DNA of 64,000 nucleotides from Actinacidiphila glaucinigra (GCF_900188405.1 NZ_FZOF01000024.1:62001-126000), one strand, 5' to 3'; shown: positions 1 through 9,256, counted from the stretch's first letter. Numbers and translations: made by a program. The notes: generated from the letters alone by a model not told the origin.

Positions 1-826
1 GCCGGTGCGCGGTGACCGGCCAGAAGACGAAGGTGTCGAAGCGCAGTGCGGTCGCCCATTCGGCGAGGGTGTCGGCCCACCGGTCGACGTCCCCGTTCAG
101 GCCGGGGGCCCCGGAGCCGCCGATCACACCGATCACGTTGTAGATGCGGCGGACGCGCGCCGGGTCGCGCCCGGCGGCGCGGGCGGCCTCGTCGACGATC
201 CGCTGCCGCTCCGGCACCTCCTGCGGCGGCACGTAGATGTTCAGCGGCGAGATCCAGCCGTCCGCCGCCCGGCCCGCGACCGCCAGCATCCGCGGCCGCT
301 GCCCGCCGAGCCACAGCTCGACCCGGCGCGGCGGCACGGGGCCCGCCTGGTAGCCGGGCACCGTGAGCACCTCGCCGCGGTGCCGCACGGGACCGCCGTC
401 CAGGGCAGTCCGCATGACCTGCAGCGATTCCTCGGTGTACGCCACGACCTCGCGGGGCGGCATCGGCGGCGCCCCCATCGAGCCGATCGCCTCCGGTATC
501 CCGCCGCCGCCCACGCCGAGCCGGAACCGTCCGCCGGAGGCCGCGGCCAGGCTCGCGGCGGCCTTGGCCAGCATGACCGGGGGCCGCAGCCGCAGGTCGG
601 CGACGTCGGTGAAGACGGAGATGCGCGAGGTGCGGGCCGCGACGAGGGCGGCCAGTGTCAGCGCGTCGAGGTGCCCAGGCTGGTACGGGTGGTCCTGCAG
701 GGCGAGCAGGTCCAGCCCCGCGGCGTCCGCGGCGGCGGCCAGCTCCAGCGTCTCCGGCAGGCGGCCGGCGTCCGGGTCGAGGCTCAGTCCGAAGCGGAGC
801 CGCTGTGCGCGGTCGGTGGTGTCCAT
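1..826 (-). CDS. LLM-class flavin-dependent oxidoreductase (3' end cut by window)
   Basis: Luciferase-like monooxygenase fold, probably using F420 or FMN; substrate unknown. The ATG at 824-826 gives 275 visible residues. The N-terminal beta strand (RFGLSL), QDHPY at residues 44-48, and a glycine-rich FRLGVGGG stretch near 101-108 are typical of the family, as is the LWLGGQRPRML segment further on. The C-terminus lies beyond base 1. It is divergent from an HxlR-type regulator with only 64 bp between the starts, so the pair probably forms a regulator/target unit responding to a small electrophile or oxidant. Cofactor choice cannot be read from the sequence. Confidence 0.85.
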   Translation of the reverse strand, partial: MDTTDRAQRLRFGLSLDPDAGRLPETLELAAAADAAGLDLLALQDHPYQPGHLDALTLAALVAARTSRISVFTDVADLRLRPPVMLAKAAASLAAASGGRFRLGVGGGGIPEAIGSMGAPPMPPREVVAYTEESLQVMRTALDGGPVRHRGEVLTVPGYQAGPVPPRRVELWLGGQRPRMLAVAGRAADGWISPLNIYVPPQEVPERQRIVDEAARAAGRDPARVRRIYNVIGVIGGSGAPGLNGDVDRWADTLAEWATALRFDTFVFWPVTAHR

Positions 827-852
827 GGCTTCAGCGTCGGGGGGCCGCCGCC

Positions 853-890
853 TTCGACAAAGGCAAGGATTAGTGACTAATATTTCGTAA
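853..890 (+). promoter_or_regulatory. Leaderless promoter and palindromic operator of the HxlR gene
   Basis: TTCGACA near 853-859 and TAATAT at 878-883 give a -35/-10 pair with about 18 bp between them; the predicted start of transcription is the GTG at 891. A perfect inverted repeat with 6-bp arms (ATTAGT / ACTAAT, one central base) lies at 869-881 over the -10 region. It sits between divergent genes, so it is the likely operator for autorepression and for control of the oxidoreductase. Confidence 0.6.
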
Positions 891-1259
891 GTGACTTTCC
901 GTGAATCCGCCGACCCCGGCATCGACGCCGAGGCCTGCACGGCCTTCCAGGCCGTCCTCGACCAGGTCGGCCGGCGCTGGACCGGCGCCGTCCTGCTGGC
1001 CGCCGTCCGCGGCGCCCGGCGCTTCACCGACTACCGCCGCATGGTGCCGGGCATCTCCGACCGGCTGCTCTCGCAACGCCTCAAGGAGATGGAGAACCTC
1101 GGCCTCATCGGCCGCGAGGTCATCCCCAGCACGCCCGTGCAGGTCCTCTACCGCCCCTCGGCCCGCGGCACCGAACTGCTCGCCGCCCTCGAACCGCTCA
1201 TCGTCTACGGCCTGCGCCACGCGCCCGGACCGCAGGCCGCCTCCGCGCCGGGTCACTGA
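891..1259 (+). CDS. HxlR-family winged-helix regulator
   Basis: 122-aa DNA-binding protein of the HxlR (MarR-like) family. Family hallmarks are visible: a conserved Cys near the N-terminus (EACTAF), GRRWTGAVLLAAV, RRFTDYRRMVPGISDRLLSQRLKEMENLGLI covering helices and the recognition helix, then the wing (REVIPSTPVQVLYRPS). The single Cys at about residue 16 is where family members such as HypR and QorR sense thiol stress. The GTG at 891 has no Shine-Dalgarno but lies 8 nt after a TAATAT -10 box, so it is probably leaderless. It is divergent from the oxidoreductase at 1-826, its likely target. Confidence 0.85.
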   Translation: MTFRESADPGIDAEACTAFQAVLDQVGRRWTGAVLLAAVRGARRFTDYRRMVPGISDRLLSQRLKEMENLGLIGREVIPSTPVQVLYRPSARGTELLAALEPLIVYGLRHAPGPQAASAPGH

Positions 1260-1341
1260 CCGGGCCGCCCGGGTGGACAGCGGCTCCCGGGTCGGCCAGG
1301 CTGCGTCGGCGATCATGTGCAGGCAAGGGGTGGGGAGTTCG

Positions 1342-1812
1342 ATGGAGCGCGTCCGTTTCCGGCCGACCTGGTACCAGAGGCTGGCACCGCTGCTGCCCGG
1401 CGCCCTCCTCGTCACCTCCCTGACGATCGCCGCGCCGCTGTTCTCCCCCACGCCTGCGGGCCCCGACTTCACGTTCGCGGCGGCGGTGTGGCTCGCGGTG
1501 CCGACGGGACTGCTGCTGTCAGCGCGGTTCGGCGTCACGCTGACCCCCACGGCCGCGGTGGTGCACAACCCGCGGCGCAGGACGATCCGCTGGGCGGACG
1601 TCCAGGGCATCCGGGTCGAGTCGAACATGGGCGTACGGCAGGTGGTGATCTGCGAGGCGGACGGCCGGCTCACCCGTCTGCGGGCGCCCGCCACCGGCCT
1701 TCTGTACCAGGACGCGGCCTTCGAGGAGAAGTTCCGGACCGTCGGCGAGTGGTGGCTGCGCCACCGCGGACCGCAGTGGACTCCGCTGCCCCAGCCCTGG
1801 CGCGGCCGGTAA
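1342..1812 (+). CDS. PH-domain (bPH-like) small membrane protein
   Basis: 156-aa protein. Two hydrophobic segments (residues about 14-30 and 40-58) are followed by a cytoplasmic domain beginning FGVTLTPTAAVVHNPRRRTIRWADVQGIRVE, the pattern of bacterial PH-like domains (bPH_6 type) that follow two membrane helices. The ATG at 1342 has a GGGG-rich ribosome site just upstream; longer readings in this frame overlap the HxlR gene and are out-of-frame shadows. Function is unknown; such proteins are common in Streptomyces, usually several per genome. Confidence 0.75.
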   Translation: MERVRFRPTWYQRLAPLLPGALLVTSLTIAAPLFSPTPAGPDFTFAAAVWLAVPTGLLLSARFGVTLTPTAAVVHNPRRRTIRWADVQGIRVESNMGVRQVVICEADGRLTRLRAPATGLLYQDAAFEEKFRTVGEWWLRHRGPQWTPLPQPWRGR

Positions 1813-2066
1813 GCCGTCCTCGCCGAACCCCGCGTCCCGGCGCCCTCGACCGCGCCCGGGCGCTCCACCCTGCCCGCCTGCGCAATGAGTAACGCAAGAA
1901 GCGCAAGATATGAACAGACAGCCGCACTTGTGCTTCATCACGCCGAAAACATCGCGCAGGAGCCTTGTGGACCGGCCTGACAAATCCTTACTGTCGCCTC
2001 ACCTCACGACGTCCGCTCCGCCTCGAACGTCCCGGGCGGTCGCGCTTTACGAGAGAAGAGCTGGGG

Positions 2067-4112
2067 ATGACACGGAGCAGCAGGAATGCCTGGCGAAGAG
2101 CCGTGGCGGTCGTCGCGGTGGCGGCCGGCATCGGCGTCGGCATCGGCCCCCTCGGCGCGACGGCCGAGGCCGGCACCGCGTCGGCGAAGGGTGCGGCCCG
2201 GCCGGTCGTGACGCGGGCGGCACTGGACCCGGCGCTGGTCAAGGGCCGCGGCGCCGACCTCGGGTTCGTGGAGCAGGAGGCCGAGAACGCCGTCACGGAC
2301 GGGGAGGTCATCGGCCCCGACCGGACCGCGTACACGCTCCCCGCGGAGGCGTCGGGCCGCAGGGCGGTCACCCTGCGGCCCGGGCAGTACGTGGAGTTCA
2401 CGCTGCCGAGCGCCGCCAACGCGATCACTGTGCGGTACAGCATCCCGGACGCGCCCGGCGGCGGCGGCATCACCGCGCCGCTCGACGTGACGGTGGACGG
2501 CCGCGCCCGCAGGACGATGACCCTGACCTCGCAGTACGCCTGGCTCTACAACCAGTACCCGTTCTCCAACGACCCTCAGGCCGGGCTGCTCCACGACGAC
2601 TGGTGGATCACCGAGTGCGGCTGCGTGCCCAACGCGACCACACCGGCGCCGGCCATCTCCAAGCCTTTCCGGCCGAACCACTTCTACGACGAGCAGCGCC
2701 TCCTGCTGGGACGGACGTACAAGGCGGGCGACCGCGTCCGGCTGACCGTCCCCACGCGCGCCGGGGCCGTGCCGACGACCGTGGACCTCCTCGACTCGCA
2801 GCTCGTCGCGCCGCCCCGCGTCTCCCTGCTCGCCGCCAACGTCCTCGCCTTCGGGGCCGATCCGACCGGACGCCGGGACTCCGCGGGAGCCCTCGACAAG
2901 GCGATCGCCTTCGCCCGCCGCGCGCACCTGAAGGTCTACGTCCCGCCGGGCACCTACCAGGTCAACCGGCACATCATCGTGGACGACGTGACGATCGAGG
3001 GCGCCGGCAGCTGGTACACGGTCTTCAAGGGCAAGGAGGTCGCCCTCGACTCCCCCGCCCCCGACAACTCCGTCCACACCGGCGTCGGCTTCTACGGCAA
3101 GGACGCGTCGGCCGGCGGCAGCCGCGACGTCCACCTGTCGGGCTTCGCCATCGAGGGCGACGTCCGCGAACGCATCGACACCGACCAGGTGAACGGCGTC
3201 GGCGGGGCGATGAGCGACTCCACCATCGACGGCCTGTACATCCACCACACCAAGGTGGGCCTGTGGTTCGACGGCCCGATGTCGAACCTGCGGATCACGA
3301 ACAACGTCATCACCGACCAGATCGCCGACGGCCTCAACTTCCACACCGGCGTGACGGATTCGGTCGTCCGCAACAACCTCGTCCGCAACTCCGGCGACGA
3401 CGGGCTGGCGATGTGGTCGGAGCGGACCGGCAACGCCCGCAACACCTTTGACCGCAACACCGTGCAGACGCCCGTGCTCGCCAACGGCATCGCGATCTAC
3501 GGCGGCACCGACAACACCGTCTCCGGCAACCTGATCGCCGACCCCGTCCGCGAGGGCAGCGCCCTCCAGGTGGGCTCCCGCTTCGGCGCCGAGCCGTTCA
3601 CCGGGCACCTGTGGATCACCGGCAACACCACGGTGCGGGCCGGCACGTACGAGCTGAACTGGAACATCGGCCTCGGCGCGATCTGGTTCTACGCCCTGGA
3701 GAGGAACATCGACGCCGACATCCGCGTGACCGGCGACCACTTCCTCGACAGCACCTACAACGCGATCATGCTGGTCGCCGACTGGCCGGTGAAGGACACC
3801 TACTCGATCAGGAACGTGCACTTCAAGGACATCCGGGTGGACGGCACCGGCACCTCGGTCGTCAGCGCCCGGGTCGCCGGCTCGGCGACCTTCGAGAACG
3901 TCGACGCCCGCAACGTCGGCGCGGTCGGCGTCAACAACTGCGGGTCCTTCAACTTCCCCGCCACCGGCTCCGAGTTCTCCCTGACCGACCTCGGCGGCAA
4001 CGACGGCGGCGGCACCACCGGCCCCTGGCTGGGCGCGTGGCAGCTGCCCAACACCATCACCTGCGACGACCGTCCCCCGGTCGTCGCGCCCCCTGGCCCC
4101 GCCCCCTGGTGA
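2067..4112 (+). CDS. Secreted right-handed beta-helix carbohydrate-active protein with N-terminal CBM-like domain
   Basis: 681-aa exported protein. An Arg-rich n-region and a hydrophobic core (residues about 10-30) form a signal peptide. Residues about 60-250 resemble a CBM35/CBM6-type module (an EQEAEN opening, GQYVEFTLP). From about residue 255 the sequence has the pectate-lyase-like opening (VLAFGADPTGRRDSAGALDKAI) and then Asn-rich parallel beta-helix coils (RITNNVIT, VVRNNLVRNSGDDGLAMWS, NTVSGNLI). The paired Asp in NSGDDG is a typical catalytic spot in such helices. The architecture is most like alpha-1,3-glucanases/mycodextranases (GH87-like), but the substrate is not proven. The ATG at 2067 follows GAGAAGAGCTGGGG. 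It precedes a second secreted enzyme and ends at a strong terminator. Confidence 0.75.
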   Translation: MTRSSRNAWRRAVAVVAVAAGIGVGIGPLGATAEAGTASAKGAARPVVTRAALDPALVKGRGADLGFVEQEAENAVTDGEVIGPDRTAYTLPAEASGRRAVTLRPGQYVEFTLPSAANAITVRYSIPDAPGGGGITAPLDVTVDGRARRTMTLTSQYAWLYNQYPFSNDPQAGLLHDDWWITECGCVPNATTPAPAISKPFRPNHFYDEQRLLLGRTYKAGDRVRLTVPTRAGAVPTTVDLLDSQLVAPPRVSLLAANVLAFGADPTGRRDSAGALDKAIAFARRAHLKVYVPPGTYQVNRHIIVDDVTIEGAGSWYTVFKGKEVALDSPAPDNSVHTGVGFYGKDASAGGSRDVHLSGFAIEGDVRERIDTDQVNGVGGAMSDSTIDGLYIHHTKVGLWFDGPMSNLRITNNVITDQIADGLNFHTGVTDSVVRNNLVRNSGDDGLAMWSERTGNARNTFDRNTVQTPVLANGIAIYGGTDNTVSGNLIADPVREGSALQVGSRFGAEPFTGHLWITGNTTVRAGTYELNWNIGLGAIWFYALERNIDADIRVTGDHFLDSTYNAIMLVADWPVKDTYSIRNVHFKDIRVDGTGTSVVSARVAGSATFENVDARNVGAVGVNNCGSFNFPATGSEFSLTDLGGNDGGGTTGPWLGAWQLPNTITCDDRPPVVAPPGPAPW

Positions 4113-4142
4113 CGTACGCCCGTACCCGACCCGCAAGACCCA

Positions 4143-4180
4143 CGGAACGCCCCGGCCGCCGCCACGGCCGGGGCGTTCCG
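4143..4180 (+). terminator. Rho-independent-type hairpin after the beta-helix gene
   Basis: Perfect 15-bp GC-rich stem (left arm CGGAACGCCCCGGCC at 4143-4157, right arm 4166-4180) with an 8-nt loop, 31 bp after the stop codon at 4112. There is no T-tract, as is usual for Streptomyces terminators. Confidence 0.75.
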
Positions 4181-4379
4181 CGCGGTCGGCCTGGTCGGAC
4201 GTCCGGTGCGGGGCGCCCGGCGGAACCTCCGGCCACGGGGCGACTTGACCGAATCCATAACCCCGCACCCCCTCCGGGCCACCCGCGGATCGGCAACCGG
4301 CCATCTCTCCTTCGCCGAACGGGTGTCGGCTGGACACGGGCCGGCGACCAGCCGGCACATCACCCGTAAGGAACACGCA

Positions 4380-7300
4380 ATGACACTTCGCGGGACGAGA
4401 ACCGTGGGGACCGGCACGCGCCGGACCGCCGTGGTCACCGCGCTGGCGCTGGCACTGACCGGCGCCGTGGGCGGGGCCGTGGCCACCGCCTCGGCACCGG
4501 CGGGCGAGGAGGCCGTCCAGGGCCACACGCCCGACCGTGACTGGCTGCCGGAGACGCCGCAGAACTGGCCGCTCGTGGTGGACTACACGCGCACCCCCGC
4601 CGAGACGGTCACGCGCGGTCTGCAGCACTACAGCGAGACCTACGACACGGTCGGCGGCCGTCAGCACACCCAGGTGCTCTCCGCCGACCTCGACGACCCG
4701 AACCTCCGCGTCGGCATGGTCCAGGCCGGTGACACCCTCACCAACCCGGCGGACGAGACGCCGTCGTCGATGGCGCACCGCACCCACGCGGTGGCGGGCG
4801 TCAACGGCGACTACTTCGAGATCCACGCCAGCGGCCGTCCGCTCGGCGGCATCATGACCGACGGGCGCCTGCTGAAGAGCCCCAAGCCGGGCTTCGCCTC
4901 CCAGCTGGGCGTCAAGCCGGACGGAACCATCGTGATGGGTCCGGAGACCTTCTCCGGGACGATCACCGCCGGCTCCGCGACCCGCGCGCTCACCTCGGTG
5001 AACACCGTGAACGACGTGACGTCCGGCGGCATCACCGAGGTCACCCCCGACCTCGGGGAGACCCCGGGCCTCGCCAGGCCCTCCACGCTGGTGCTCGGCC
5101 ACGTCACCGACGGCGGGTTCGTCGTCGACGACGTGCGGGCCGACGTCACCACCGTGCCGAGGCTGGCGGCCGGCCGGCTCGGTCTGCTCGGCGCCGGCGA
5201 CGGCGGGCGGTGGCTGACCGACACCCTGCACACCGGCGACACGGTGGGCATCGCCACCCGGCTGTCACCCGACAACGATGTCACGCAGCTGATCAGCGGC
5301 GTCGACACGCTGGTGAAGGACGGCGCGGTCTACAAGGACCCGACCGGCACCCCGCCGAGCGGCGCCAACCCGGAGACCGCGGTCGGCGTCACCAAGGACG
5401 GCAAGCACGCCGTCGTCGTGGCCGTCGACGGCCAGGGCGGCGCCACCAGGGCCTTCGGCGTGACCCGGGACCAGGTCGCGGGCTACATGGTCGCCCACGG
5501 CGCCTACAACGCCATGCTCTTCGACGGCGGCGGCTCCACCGGCATGGTCAGCCGCGCCCCCGGCGCCGGCCGGGCCGAGATCGTCAACACGCCCTCGGAC
5601 CAGCCCGGCAACACCGAGCGTCCGGTCGCCAACGGCATCTTCTTCTACTCCACCGCCAAGGAGGCCGGTCCGGCCGTCAAGGTCGTGGTGAACGGCGGCG
5701 AGCAGGTCACCACCGTGGCCGGCGGCACCGTCCCGCTCCCGGTGCACTCCGTCGACCGGCTCGCGAACCCCGCGGCCGGCGACGTCCACGTCCGCGTCGT
5801 GCCCTCGTCGCTGGCCGCCTACGAGGACGGCAAGCTCACCCCGCACCGCACGGGCTCGGGCCGGATCATCGCCTGGAACGGCCACGCCACCACGTCGGAG
5901 AAGCTCGAGGTCGTCGGCAAGCTGAAGTCCCTCGCGGTCTCGCCCGACAAGGCCGACCTGGACAACGGCGCCACCCAGCAGCTCGGCCTGTCCGGCACCG
6001 TCAAGGACGGCGGCGCGGTGCAGATCCCCGCCGAGGCGGCCACCTGGAAGGTCACCCCGGAGAACCTGGGTACCGTCGACGCGCACGGCCTGTTCACCGC
6101 GAGCGGCGACAACGGCGGTCTGGCCGAGGTCAGCGCCGAGGTCGCCGGCACCACCGCGAGCACGTCGATCGCCGTGGGCCGGGTCAGCAAGGTCATCGAC
6201 CCGGTCACCAGCCTGGACGTGTGGCGGCTGAGCAACAACACCACCGGCAATCCCGCCACCCTGACCGCCGACCCGGGCGTCGTCCCGCCGGGCTCCACCG
6301 AGTCGGGGTCCCTGCGGCTGGACTACTCGATGCCGGCCGCCTCCGGCGTCAAGCAGCTGGTGCTCTCCCCGAAGGTCACCCTGAAGACCGACACCAGCAA
6401 CGGCCAGGTCCCCACCGCCATCGGCGTGTGGATCAAGGGTGACGGCAACGGCATCGAGCTCGCCGAGAAGTACATCGGCGTCAACGGCTCGTCGACCACG
6501 CTGTACCCGACGTTCGTGACGTGGAAGGACTGGCACCTGGCGGTCGCGCAGCTGCCGGCGGGCATGCAGTTCCCGCTGACCATCAGCTTCATCGACTTCC
6601 TGGCGATCAGCCCCAGCACCGCCTACAGCGGTTCGCTCAACGTCGCGGGCCTGCAGGCCCTGTACTCGCCGCGCCCGGTCACGGTGCCCGCGTACCACGC
6701 GATCCCGGACAACCCGAAGTGGCTGTCCTTCGAGGAGGACTCCGCCGACTTCGCCAAGCGCGGCACCACGATCCTCACCGCTGACGACGCCCACATGCTC
6801 GCGAGCGACCCGGGCTCGGTCAGCAGCAACGTGATGGACTCCATCGCCGAGCGGCTGCCCACCCTGACCCCGCAGGCGCGCCCGGACTCCGCGCAGTTCC
6901 TCGGCGACATGCCCGACGACGGCAAGCTGGTGGACCTGCAGTACGCGAAGTCCAAGATGGACGCCCTCGGCATCCCCGAGCGCGACATCGTCGGCAACCA
7001 CGAGATCACCCAGGGCGCCGACGCCGAGAACGGCAACTTCAGCGACACCTTCGGTGAGACCCACTACGCGTACAGCCAGGGCGCGGCGCGGATGATCGTC
7101 ACCGACAACTCGCACGGCAGCCTGCAGTCCTCGGACCCGTTCCAGAACCCCGAGGGCGTGCAGTACCCCTGGCTGGTCCAGCAGTTGACGGACACCACCG
7201 CCAAGGACGTGCTGGTCATCACCCACATGCCGGCCTACGACCCCCACCCGGCCGCGAACAGCCAGTTCACGGACCGCTGGGAGGCGCGGATGTACCTCCG

Positions 7301-7832
7301 GCTGGTGCAGCGCTACCAGGAGACGCACCCGAAGCAGCACGTGATCATGATGTACGGCCACGCGCGCGGTTTCGCGGAGCAGATCCTCAACCCCGAGGGC
7401 GAGAGCGTCGGCACCGAGCAGGGCGGCATCCCGCAGTTCACCTTCGCGGACCTCGGCATGCCCGCCTACGCCCCGGCCGACCAGGGTGGCATCTACCACT
7501 TCGGTCTCGTCCGGATCGCTGACGACGGCAACCTGCAGTACACCGTCGAGCCCGCGCTCGCCTCGATCAAGGTCACGGGCCCCAAGGACCCGATCGCCCG
7601 GGGCGACCGCGTCGACCTGACCGCGACCGGCGACCAGATCGCCGGTGACAACATCGCACCGCTCACCATCCCGATCGCGGACCCCGCGTCCCACGTCTGG
7701 ACGTCGGGCAACCCCAAGGTCGCCTCGGTGGACCCGTCCACCGGCGCCCTGACCGCCCACCGCTCCGGCACCGCGACCGTCACGGTGACCAGCGGCGGCG
7801 TCACGGGCACGACCCAGGTCACGGTCCGCTGA
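4380..7832 (+). CDS. Secreted phosphodiester glycosidase / metallophosphatase fusion with Ig-like domains
   Basis: 1150-aa exported multidomain protein; signal peptide at residues 1-36 or so. Residues about 85-430 match the phosphodiester glycosidase (NAGPA/uncovering enzyme, DUF2233) domain: VNGDYF at 141-146 and LFDGGGSTGM near 380-390. Bacterial Ig-like segments follow (about 505-600, with VDAHGLFTASGDNG), then a calcineurin-like metallophosphoesterase: GDMPDDG near 841, the diagnostic GNHE near 872, THMPAYDPH near 945 and GHARG near 993. A C-terminal BIG2 domain (SGNPKVASVDPSTGALTAH) ends the protein. The two catalytic modules could act in series on sugar-phosphodiester polymers such as teichoic acids: one removes the sugar, the other the phosphate. 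That pairing is inference. The ATG follows CGTAAGGAACACGCA. Confidence 0.85.
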   Translation: MTLRGTRTVGTGTRRTAVVTALALALTGAVGGAVATASAPAGEEAVQGHTPDRDWLPETPQNWPLVVDYTRTPAETVTRGLQHYSETYDTVGGRQHTQVLSADLDDPNLRVGMVQAGDTLTNPADETPSSMAHRTHAVAGVNGDYFEIHASGRPLGGIMTDGRLLKSPKPGFASQLGVKPDGTIVMGPETFSGTITAGSATRALTSVNTVNDVTSGGITEVTPDLGETPGLARPSTLVLGHVTDGGFVVDDVRADVTTVPRLAAGRLGLLGAGDGGRWLTDTLHTGDTVGIATRLSPDNDVTQLISGVDTLVKDGAVYKDPTGTPPSGANPETAVGVTKDGKHAVVVAVDGQGGATRAFGVTRDQVAGYMVAHGAYNAMLFDGGGSTGMVSRAPGAGRAEIVNTPSDQPGNTERPVANGIFFYSTAKEAGPAVKVVVNGGEQVTTVAGGTVPLPVHSVDRLANPAAGDVHVRVVPSSLAAYEDGKLTPHRTGSGRIIAWNGHATTSEKLEVVGKLKSLAVSPDKADLDNGATQQLGLSGTVKDGGAVQIPAEAATWKVTPENLGTVDAHGLFTASGDNGGLAEVSAEVAGTTASTSIAVGRVSKVIDPVTSLDVWRLSNNTTGNPATLTADPGVVPPGSTESGSLRLDYSMPAASGVKQLVLSPKVTLKTDTSNGQVPTAIGVWIKGDGNGIELAEKYIGVNGSSTTLYPTFVTWKDWHLAVAQLPAGMQFPLTISFIDFLAISPSTAYSGSLNVAGLQALYSPRPVTVPAYHAIPDNPKWLSFEEDSADFAKRGTTILTADDAHMLASDPGSVSSNVMDSIAERLPTLTPQARPDSAQFLGDMPDDGKLVDLQYAKSKMDALGIPERDIVGNHEITQGADAENGNFSDTFGETHYAYSQGAARMIVTDNSHGSLQSSDPFQNPEGVQYPWLVQQLTDTTAKDVLVITHMPAYDPHPAANSQFTDRWEARMYLRLVQRYQETHPKQHVIMMYGHARGFAEQILNPEGESVGTEQGGIPQFTFADLGMPAYAPADQGGIYHFGLVRIADDGNLQYTVEPALASIKVTGPKDPIARGDRVDLTATGDQIAGDNIAPLTIPIADPASHVWTSGNPKVASVDPSTGALTAHRSGTATVTVTSGGVTGTTQVTVR

Positions 7833-7838
7833 CCCCGC

Positions 7839-7866
7839 AGGGGTGCCCGCGCGCGCGGGCACCCCT
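7839..7866 (+). terminator. Bidirectional hairpin terminator
   Basis: Self-complementary run with AGGGGTGCCCGCG as its left arm, starting 7 bp after the stop at 7832. It lies between convergent genes, so it can serve both strands. Confidence 0.7.
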
Positions 7867-7874
7867 CCGCGGGC

Positions 7875-8201
7875 CTACAGCCATTGCCCCCATCCGAACG
7901 CGAAACGGTAGGCGCCGTCCGCCGCGTCCGCCCAGCGCTGTGCGCCCAGCAGCATGACCCCGAAGGCCGCCAGAAACACCGCGGCGAAGACTCCAGCGAC
8001 CAGCGCGCCGACGACCGGGCCGGCGGCCGCCCCCACGATCCCGGCGGCGGCCACCACGGCGCCCAGCCCCACGTGAGCGTCCCCCCGGTCCGCGCGCAGC
8101 ACTTCGCGCACCGCCCCCCGGCCGCTCCGCAGGTCGGCTTCGTACCGCTCCCGCGCCGCCTCCGGATCCGCGACCCGGCCCTCCGGCCATTCCTTCTCCA
8201 T
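7875..8201 (-). CDS. Small two-helix membrane protein of unknown function
   Basis: 108 aa starting at the ATG at 8199-8201, preceded by GGCAGAGGTG. A charged N-terminal region of about 45 residues (rich in Glu/Arg) is followed by two adjacent hydrophobic segments (LGAVVAAAGIVGAAAGPVVGAL and the stretch after it), then a short WADAADGAYRFAFGWGQWL tail. No family was recognised. A much longer reading upstream in this frame is open only because of GC bias and is not used. Confidence 0.6.
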   Translation of the reverse strand: MEKEWPEGRVADPEAARERYEADLRSGRGAVREVLRADRGDAHVGLGAVVAAAGIVGAAAGPVVGALVAGVFAAVFLAAFGVMLLGAQRWADAADGAYRFAFGWGQWL

Positions 8202-8464
8202 CACCTCTGCCCGCCCCTTCCCCACCCGCGCGATCGCGGCTCCGTCACGAAGTCCCGGTCGCCGTGCGCGGGCGCTCGTATGACGAGCATCCTGACCCGA
8301 GCACCGGATGCCTCTGCGCCGGGGTGGGGTCGACGGGGCGCCCCATGCGCGCGGGGGACGTCGAACAGCAGCGCCGGGTCGTCGAGTTGAGCCACCCGGT
8401 CCACCGCGAGGCGGGAGCCGGGCGGGCCGTCGTCCGTTCACTTCCGGGTGCGCGCCCGCGCGAC

Positions 8465-9202
8465 TCACCGCGCAGCGCCCAGCCCTGCCCGGATCAGCGA
8501 GTCCAGCCGCCGCCAGGCCGGGGAGGCGGCGTTGATCCGGCTCTGGACGAGCGCGGGGACACCGGAGGCCGCGTCCGCCTCGGGCGGCGTGTCCGCGCCG
8601 TAGCGGCTCAGGGTCGCGTCGACGATCCGCCGGGCCAGCTCCTCGACGCGGGGATCGCCGGGGTCGAGGCCGTACGCGTGGTCGTACCGCAGGAAGAGCT
8701 GCCGCAGCGCGGGCTCGGACAGCATCGCGCTCTGGTCCCGGAAGAGCTCGGCCGCCCGGTCCGGGTGTGTGGCGAAGACCAGGATCCACAGATCCCGCTG
8801 GAGCTCGACCCACCGGGCGGTGAAACCCCACCGCTCCAGGGCCTCCAGGTGGGCGTGGACCCCGGCGGGCAGCAGTGTCGGCTCACCGGAGGCGAGTTCG
8901 CGCAGACGCGCCTGCGTGGCCTGCAGCCCGCGGATCCGGTCGGTCAGCCGGCCGTCGATGTCGAGCAGCGCCCGGCGCAACTCCTCTTCGCCGGCCGTCA
9001 TCAGTTCACGGATCCGGGCCAGCGGGACGCCGGCCTCGGCGAACGTCCGGATCCTGATGAGGGCGACGACGTCGTCCGCGCCGTAGCGCCGGTATCCGGA
9101 GACGTCGCGGTCGGGCTCGGGCAACAGCCCCTTGGCGTGGTAGACCCGGACGGTCTTGACCGACACTCCGACGTACCCTGCGAGCTGCCCGATGGTGATC
9201 AC
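8465..9202 (-). CDS. MerR-family transcriptional regulator
   Basis: 245-aa regulator with a typical MerR N-terminus: ITIGQLAGYVGVSVKTVRVYHAKGLLPEPDRD (helix-turn-helix) and GYRRYGADDVVALIRIRTFAEAGVPLARI (wing and second helix). A coiled-coil linker and a roughly 120-residue effector region follow; the effector part has no ligand motif I recognise. The start is the GTG at 9202, directly after the MerR-type operator at 9219-9250, so its own mRNA is very short-leadered or leaderless. It is divergent from the 88-aa gene at 9257. Confidence 0.85.
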   Translation of the reverse strand: MITIGQLAGYVGVSVKTVRVYHAKGLLPEPDRDVSGYRRYGADDVVALIRIRTFAEAGVPLARIRELMTAGEEELRRALLDIDGRLTDRIRGLQATQARLRELASGEPTLLPAGVHAHLEALERWGFTARWVELQRDLWILVFATHPDRAAELFRDQSAMLSEPALRQLFLRYDHAYGLDPGDPRVEELARRIVDATLSRYGADTPPEADAASGVPALVQSRINAASPAWRRLDSLIRAGLGAAR

Positions 9203-9218
9203 CCGGCAAGCGTGGCAC

Positions 9219-9250
9219 TTGACCCTGCCCCTGGGGCAGGGCTGCACCCT
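9219..9250 (+). promoter_or_regulatory. MerR operator/promoter with 20-bp spacer
   Basis: TTGACC at 9219-9224 and CACCCT at 9245-9250 are 20 bp apart, the over-long spacing used by MerR activators. Between them is a perfect 9-1-9 palindrome (left arm CCCTGCCCC, 9223-9241). Transcription from here would start at the ATG at 9257. Confidence 0.7.
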
Positions 9251-9256
9251 GACGCC

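Noticed and set aside
2004..5231. A 1075-codon open frame on the minus strand
   Set aside because: It lies opposite the beta-helix gene and the start of the glycosidase gene. The protein is Val/Gly/Asp-rich without domains, as expected from the antisense frame of high-GC DNA.
5265..7862. An 865-codon minus-strand frame opposite the glycosidase/phosphatase gene
   Set aside because: Same GC-driven artefact; the plus-strand gene has signal peptide and catalytic motifs.
8201..8404. A 67-codon minus-strand frame between the membrane protein and the MerR gene
   Set aside because: GTG start without ribosome site, no domain; the 263-bp gap is best left without a gene.
7875..8831. A 318-codon version of the small membrane protein
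   Set aside because: The part upstream of the ATG at 8201 overlaps the MerR gene, is Arg/Pro-rich and lacks domains; ATG 8201 has a ribosome site.
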